A stretch of 64,000 nt of DNA. It comes from Nocardia aurantiaca. Its GTDB lineage: Bacteria > Actinomycetota > Actinomycetes > Mycobacteriales > Mycobacteriaceae. The DNA is taken from the NCBI RefSeq assembly GCF_009708175.1, contig NZ_WMBB01000013.1, forward strand, positions 1 to 64,000. The letters are read 5' to 3'. The position numbers and the translations under genes were made by a program. The notes beneath the pieces were generated by a model. That model had not been told where the DNA came from. It did no database searches and worked only from the letters and a program-made list of their open reading frames with translations. Positions 60,313-64,000 of the stretch are shown here, one piece after another; the first letter of the stretch is position 1, and every line of letters begins with the position of its first letter.

Positions 60313-60318
60313 TAAAAT
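60313..60318 (+). promoter_or_regulatory. Predicted -10 of a leaderless promoter for the GlxA-type regulator
   Basis: TAAAAT ends six bases before the ATG at 60325, in the 71-base divergent region. Confidence 0.6.
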
Positions 60319-60324
60319 CGGGCC

Positions 60325-61293
60325 ATGCCCCCCGGATGCGACGCCCCGCACACCGTGGCCGTCCTGGTTTTCGACGGAATCAGCCCGTTCCACCTGTCCG
60401 TGCCGACCCTGGTGTTCGGCCGCGTCGGCGCGGGCGGCCCGGACGGGAGCCCCTACCGCGTGGTGGTGTGCGCCGAGCAACCCGGAACCATCTCCACCCC
60501 AGCGGGTTTCGATATCGTCGTCGGCCACGGCCTGGAGGTGACCGAGACGGCCGACACCATCGTCATCCCCAGCTGGGAGCGCGATCTCCCACTGCCCGAG
60601 TCCATTCGGGACGCCCTGCACCGGGCCCATGCGCGCGGCGCCCGCATTGTCGGACTGTGCCTGGGCGCGTGGGCGTTGGCGGCCAGCGGCCTGGCCGACG
60701 GCCGCGAGATCACCACGCACTGGTCCGCCGCCGCCGAGATCGCCCGCGCCTACCCGGCGGTCCGGGTGCGCGCGGACACCCTGTGGTCCGATGACGGCGA
60801 CCTCGTCACCTCCGCCGGCACCGCCGCCGCGCTGGACTGCTGCCTGCACCTGGTGCGGGCTGATCACGGCAGCCGGGTGGCGGCCGAGTTGGCCCGCCGC
60901 CTGGTGCTGGCCCCGCATCGCAGCGGCTCCCAGGCCCAGTACATTCCGGTGGCCGTGCCCGAGACCGCCGAGCAGGATCCGATCGAGCACGCTATGGTCT
61001 GGGCCAGAACGCGTCTCGACGAACCCCTCGATCTGGACGGCTGGGCCCGCGCCGCGCTGATGTCGCGTCGCACCTTCACCCGCCGCTTCCGCGACCGCAC
61101 CGGCACCAGCCCGCAGCAGTGGTTGCTGCAGCAGCGTGTGGACCATGCCCGCCTGCTGCTGGAATCGACCGACGACACCGTGGATCGCATCGCCGCCGCC
61201 GCGGGATTGGGCACCGGCGTCAACCTCCGCCACCACTTCCACCGCCTGCTCGGCACCACCCCCGCGGCGCACCGGGCCCTGTTCCGCCGCTAA
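60325..61293 (+). CDS. GlxA-family transcriptional regulator (DJ-1/PfpI plus AraC HTH), 322 aa
   Basis: The N-terminal DJ-1/PfpI-like domain (about 1-190) has VAVLVFDGISPFHLSVPTLV and the elbow VGLCLGAWALAASGL with its cysteine, followed by TTHWSAAAEIARAYP. The C-terminal AraC domain has ALMSRRTFTRRFRDRTGTSP and AAAAGLGTGVNLRHHFHR. Such regulators sense small molecules and act on adjacent genes; the divergent MBL hydrolase is the likely target. The gamma-carbonic-anhydrase gene's -10 overlaps its stop codon. Confidence 0.92.
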   Translation: MPPGCDAPHTVAVLVFDGISPFHLSVPTLVFGRVGAGGPDGSPYRVVVCAEQPGTISTPAGFDIVVGHGLEVTETADTIVIPSWERDLPLPESIRDALHRAHARGARIVGLCLGAWALAASGLADGREITTHWSAAAEIARAYPAVRVRADTLWSDDGDLVTSAGTAAALDCCLHLVRADHGSRVAAELARRLVLAPHRSGSQAQYIPVAVPETAEQDPIEHAMVWARTRLDEPLDLDGWARAALMSRRTFTRRFRDRTGTSPQQWLLQQRVDHARLLLESTDDTVDRIAAAAGLGTGVNLRHHFHRLLGTTPAAHRALFRR

Positions 61294-61296
61294 GTT
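61291..61296 (+). promoter_or_regulatory. Predicted -10 of a leaderless promoter overlapping a stop codon
   Basis: TAAGTT begins with the TAA stop of the regulator gene and ends six bases before the ATG at 61303. Confidence 0.5.
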
Positions 61297-61302
61297 CGGG
61301 CC

Positions 61303-61818
61303 ATGAGGATTCAGTTGGGTGAGCACGCGCCGCAGATCGACGAGAGCGCGTGGGTCGCACCGAATGCCACCGTGGCCGGCCGGGTGCGGCTGGAAGCCGA
61401 AGTGAACGTCTGGTTTTCGGCGGTGCTGCGCGGCGATATGGACCAGATCACCGTCGGCGCCCGCAGCAATATTCAGGACGGGTGTGTGCTGCACGCCGAT
61501 CCGGGCTTCCCCTGCACCGTGGGCGAGGGGGTTTCGGTGGGGCACAATGCGATCCTGCACGGCTGCACGGTCGGCGACGATGTGCTGATCGGCATGGGCG
61601 CGACCGTGCTGAACGGCGCGGTGATCGGGGAGGGCAGCCTGATCGCGGCCAACGCCCTGGTGCCGGAGGGCGCGCAGATTCCGCCGGGCTCGCTGGTGGC
61701 GGGGGTTCCGGGCAAGGTGCGCCGGGAGCTGAGCGAGGCCGAGCGCGATCACATTCGCCTGAATGCGACCGCCTACCTGCACAACACGGCGCTGCACCGG
61801 CAGGGTCAAGAGGTGTGA
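61303..61818 (+). CDS. Gamma-carbonic anhydrase-family hexapeptide protein, 171 aa
   Basis: A left-handed beta-helix trimer. APNATVAGRVRLEAEVNVWF is the first coil; RGDMDQITVGARSNIQDG, HADPGF, and VGHNAILHGCTVGDDVLIGM give the zinc histidines (H-x-n-H-x4-H pattern) of gamma-carbonic anhydrases such as YrdA/CaiE types. Real carbonic anhydrase activity is variable in this group. The ATG has a leaderless -10. Confidence 0.88.
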   Translation: MRIQLGEHAPQIDESAWVAPNATVAGRVRLEAEVNVWFSAVLRGDMDQITVGARSNIQDGCVLHADPGFPCTVGEGVSVGHNAILHGCTVGDDVLIGMGATVLNGAVIGEGSLIAANALVPEGAQIPPGSLVAGVPGKVRRELSEAERDHIRLNATAYLHNTALHRQGQEV

Positions 61819-61961
61819 CTGAAGGGGGTATGTGAAAATCCCCACACTGAACAAGTGACCATAAAGTCCGCTGTTAGCATCGTGCGAAGCGTTCCCGGCG
61901 GCCCGGGCTGTGCCGCCGCTCGCCGGGTGCGCGAGCTCGGGGCTAGCAGGAGGTTTCAACG

Positions 61962-62135
61962 GTGTCGTACGAGCACGATGGTATGCACCGACGGCGCATC
62001 AGCGTGGCCGATATCGCCGCGCAGCCAGGGGGAATCGAGGCGCTGCAGCGCCGGGTGCACGAACTGCGTTCCAACGGCAGCGATTTCGCGGCCAATGCGA
62101 TAGAGAGCGAAATGACCGCCCTCAACGTGCGCTGA
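61962..62135 (+). CDS. Small protein, 57 aa, unknown
   Basis: GTG at 61962 with AGGAGG eight bases upstream gives a mostly polar, helical product: MHRRRISVADIAAQPGGIEA (from residue 8), then LQRRVHELRSNGSDFAANAI and ESEMTALNVR. The ribosome site is among the best in the window, and codon third positions are G/C-rich as in real genes. No family is recognised. It may be a small adapter; no partner is evident beside the TetR gene downstream. Confidence 0.6.
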   Translation: MSYEHDGMHRRRISVADIAAQPGGIEALQRRVHELRSNGSDFAANAIESEMTALNVR

Positions 62136-62278
62136 ACGAACCTCGCGTGCATTGATTCGGGCGGGCTGCGGACCGCAACCCGGTGGCGATGCGATAATGC
62201 GGCTCGACCTACGCGCCGCTGCGCGCCTTGGCCGTTCGCCGCAATGTCGCGGTCGCCAACCGATCGACTGGAGACTCG

Positions 62279-62911
62279 ATGTCGTCCGTGCCCACCATCC
62301 TGCAACGCATCCTGGAGAAGCCGCGGGCCGAAGGCGAACAGCTACTGGAGAGCGCGCTATCGGCCTTCCTCGACTTCGGGATCAAGCGAACCAGCATGGG
62401 AGAGATAGCGCGTCGCGCCGGCATCAGCCCGGCGACGCTGTATCGGCGCTTCGAATCCAAGAACGATCTGGTGGCCGCGGTGGGTGTGCGCGAGGCACAG
62501 CTGTTCATCGCCGCGATCGACAAGCGGGTCCAGCAGGCCACGGCCACCGGCGAATCCGGAGATGATCAACTGGTCGAGATCTTCGTCGCCTTCATCACCC
62601 AGCTGGCGAACAATCAACTGCTGCACCGCCTGCTGCGCACCGAGCCCGACACCATCCTGCCGCGTCTGACCACCGGAGCCGGGCCCATTCTCGCGGTCGG
62701 ACGTGCCTATCTGGCCGAGAAGCTGCGCGCGCTCCAGGCCGCCGCCGATGTGCCGGCCTTCGACGCCGATCTGGTCGCGGAGGTGTTCGCACGCCTGGGT
62801 CAGTCGCTGGTGCTGACTCCGGACGGCCTGATTCCGCTGACCGATGAGACTGCCGCACGGGAGTTCGCCCGCCGCACGATGCTGCCCATGATCGGCGTGC
62901 AGCCGGTCTGA
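62279..62911 (+). CDS. TetR/AcrR-family regulator, about 210 aa
   Basis: A helix-turn-helix repressor. LLESALSAFLDFGIKRTSMGE and IARRAGISPATLYRRFESKN form the DNA-binding domain, with LVAAVGVRE after it. The ligand-binding half (QLANNQLLHRLLRTEPDTIL onward) is divergent, so the ligand is unknown. ATG 62279 with GGAGA upstream is preferred to the ATG at 62228. No divergent target gene is adjacent. Confidence 0.88.
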   Translation: MSSVPTILQRILEKPRAEGEQLLESALSAFLDFGIKRTSMGEIARRAGISPATLYRRFESKNDLVAAVGVREAQLFIAAIDKRVQQATATGESGDDQLVEIFVAFITQLANNQLLHRLLRTEPDTILPRLTTGAGPILAVGRAYLAEKLRALQAAADVPAFDADLVAEVFARLGQSLVLTPDGLIPLTDETAAREFARRTMLPMIGVQPV

Positions 62912-62974
62912 CCGACGTTCCAGGGCGGAAAACTCGTTCGGACAATTCGATTCTTTCCGGCAGACTTGACGATC

Positions 62975-63691
62975 ATGCGGTACCGCAGCATCTTTCGCTC
63001 CGCCCGGACCCGGGCCGCCGCCCAGTTGTCCGCGCGCAGGATCGCGAAGATCGGCGTGGCCGCGGTGGCGCTGGCCCTGGTCGTGCTCATCGGATCGGAT
63101 GTGTGGATCCGCCTGGACAACCGGCAGTACCTGTACGGCGTCGACACCGTCCCGCCCGCCGATGTCGCGATCGTGTTCGGCGCGGAGGTCAAGCCCGACG
63201 GCAAGCCGTCCGCCTATCTGGCCGCACGCCTGGAATTGGGCCGAACGCTGCTCGAGACGGGCAAGGTGAAGGCTCTCCTGCTCACCGGCGACAACGGTCG
63301 TCCGTCCTACGACGAGCCCACGGCCATGCGCGCCTATCTCGTCGAACACGGCGTCCCCGCCGCCAAGATCGCCCTGGACTACGCCGGTTTCAGCACCTAC
63401 GACTCCTGCGTGCGCGCCCACGATGTCTTCGGCGTCGCCTCCGCTGTCGCGGTCACCCAGGATTTCAGCCTGCCCCGCACGGTCGCCCTGTGCCGCGCGG
63501 CCGGCATCGACGCCACCGCGGTCGGCGACGATACCCAGGTGCACGGTGACGTCTACCGCAAGAACTGGCTGCGCGATCAACTGGCCGACACCAAGGCCGT
63601 CTACTCCATCCTGTTCCATCCCGAGCCGACCTTCCTCGGCAAACCGGAGACGTCGGTCCGCGACGCCATGGCCGCGGACCTCCATCAGTAG
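62975..63691 (+). CDS. SanA/YdcF-like membrane protein (DUF218), about 238 aa
   Basis: One N-terminal helix (AKIGVAAVALALVVLIGSDV) anchors a DUF218 domain outside the membrane: PPADVAIVFGAEVKPDGKPS, LLLTGDNGRPSYDEPTAMRA, LDYAGFSTYDSCVRAHDVFG and AVTQDFSLPRTVALCRAAGI. SanA in enteric bacteria affects envelope permeability to vancomycin at high temperature. ATG 62975 is preferred over the TTG at 62966. Confidence 0.88.
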   Translation: MRYRSIFRSARTRAAAQLSARRIAKIGVAAVALALVVLIGSDVWIRLDNRQYLYGVDTVPPADVAIVFGAEVKPDGKPSAYLAARLELGRTLLETGKVKALLLTGDNGRPSYDEPTAMRAYLVEHGVPAAKIALDYAGFSTYDSCVRAHDVFGVASAVAVTQDFSLPRTVALCRAAGIDATAVGDDTQVHGDVYRKNWLRDQLADTKAVYSILFHPEPTFLGKPETSVRDAMAADLHQ

Positions 63692-63696
63692 TCCGC

Positions 63697-63795
63697 CTAG
63701 ATGTTCCCGGCGAACGCGCCCGCACTACCCGCCGCACCCGCGGCGACCGCGCTGCCCGACATGAGACCGACGGCGGCGAGGATCAGAGCGATCAT
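63697..63795 (-). CDS. Tiny hydrophobic secreted or membrane peptide, 32 aa
   Basis: ATG at 63795 with AAAGG eight bases upstream. MIALILAAVGLMSGSAVAAG is followed by AAGSAGAFAGNI. It could be a single membrane span or a signal peptide cleaved after AVA. No family is recognised. It is convergent with the SanA-like gene, their stops five bases apart. Confidence 0.5.
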   Translation of the reverse strand: MIALILAAVGLMSGSAVAAGAAGSAGAFAGNI

Positions 63796-64000
63796 TTCGG
63801 AACCTTTCGACTGCGTACTTCGACGCATGGAAAGTTAGTGCCGCTCAATATCATCGAGCGAGACCCGAACCCGAACTCTGGGCGGACTCCATGGCGATCC
63901 TCAGCACCTTCCCAGTTCACGATCCGGTAGCGGTGTGGTAAGCCGAACGCAACCCAAGCCGGTCATGAAGTGTGCGCAAGACCGACAAGTAGCATTCAAA
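63796..64000. other. Window end without a recognised gene
   Basis: About 200 bases upstream of the tiny minus-strand ORF, probably its promoter region. No gene start is seen before the edge. Confidence 0.5.

Overview
The window is about 70% G+C chromosomal DNA from a mycolic-acid actinomycete, most likely Nocardia. From memory, the core gene order matches Mycobacterium tuberculosis around Rv2213-Rv2236c: pepA/pepB, dlaT, an SDR39U1 protein, lipB, lipA, a DUF4191 protein, an RDD protein, glnA1, glnE, glnA2, a Hip1-like lipoprotein, panB, rnpB, RNase HI/phosphatase, a zinc-ribbon protein, NIF3, cobC, ptpA, SURF1 and cobD. This synteny is recollection, not a database result. At least ten genes have a TANNNT -10 hexamer ending 6-8 bases before the start codon and no Shine-Dalgarno, as expected for leaderless mRNAs in this group.

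Layout. 0-4.4 kb: sugar transporter, decayed second EF-Tu gene, leucyl aminopeptidase. 5-16.2 kb: E2 acyltransferase with two lipoyl domains, lipoate synthesis genes (lipB, lipA), then a small basic membrane protein, an EF-G-like GTPase, DUF4191, a Tat-exported esterase and an RDD protein. 16.5-18.2 kb: glnA1 with a near-perfect GlnR box. 18.2-22 kb: a gene graveyard (Ig-like, integrase, sigma-factor and VOC remnants) around YceI, a TY-Chap-like protein and a TrmO-like protein. 22-32.8 kb: accessory genes (MarR/MFS pair, MpaB-like oxygenase, GyrI-like protein, secreted CocE hydrolase, M20 peptidase, monoacylglycerol lipase, methyltransferase, ESX/PPE-like protein). 33-38 kb: glnE and glnA2. 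38-49.8 kb: exported hydrolase and protease, panB, a lipoprotein-pip-CHAD operon, an RNB ribonuclease, an SPFH protein with a 34-residue membrane peptide after it, and RNase P RNA. 49.8-57.1 kb: RNase HI to cobD. 57-64 kb: ECF41/SigJ sigma factor with its own promoter motif, alanine dehydrogenase, an MBL hydrolase divergent from a GlxA-type regulator, a gamma-carbonic anhydrase-like protein, TetR and SanA-like proteins, and two tiny ORFs.

Functional themes. Nitrogen control is concentrated here: GlnR box, glnA1, its adenylyltransferase glnE, glnA2 and ald. Lipoate genes follow the lipoylated E2 they serve. Two cobalamin genes (cobC, cobD) flank ptpA and SURF1.

The most unusual signal is a three-copy intergenic hairpin family (36.5, 48.3 and 52.1 kb). 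Its loop and 3' tail are conserved in two copies, while the inner stem differs in sequence between copies but stays base-paired. Other notable items are a four-fold tandem duplication of the last codons of glnA2, an inverted repeat that mimics the anti-Shine-Dalgarno and could mask the ribosome site of a small ORF, and several decayed genes found only by reading the gaps in all frames.
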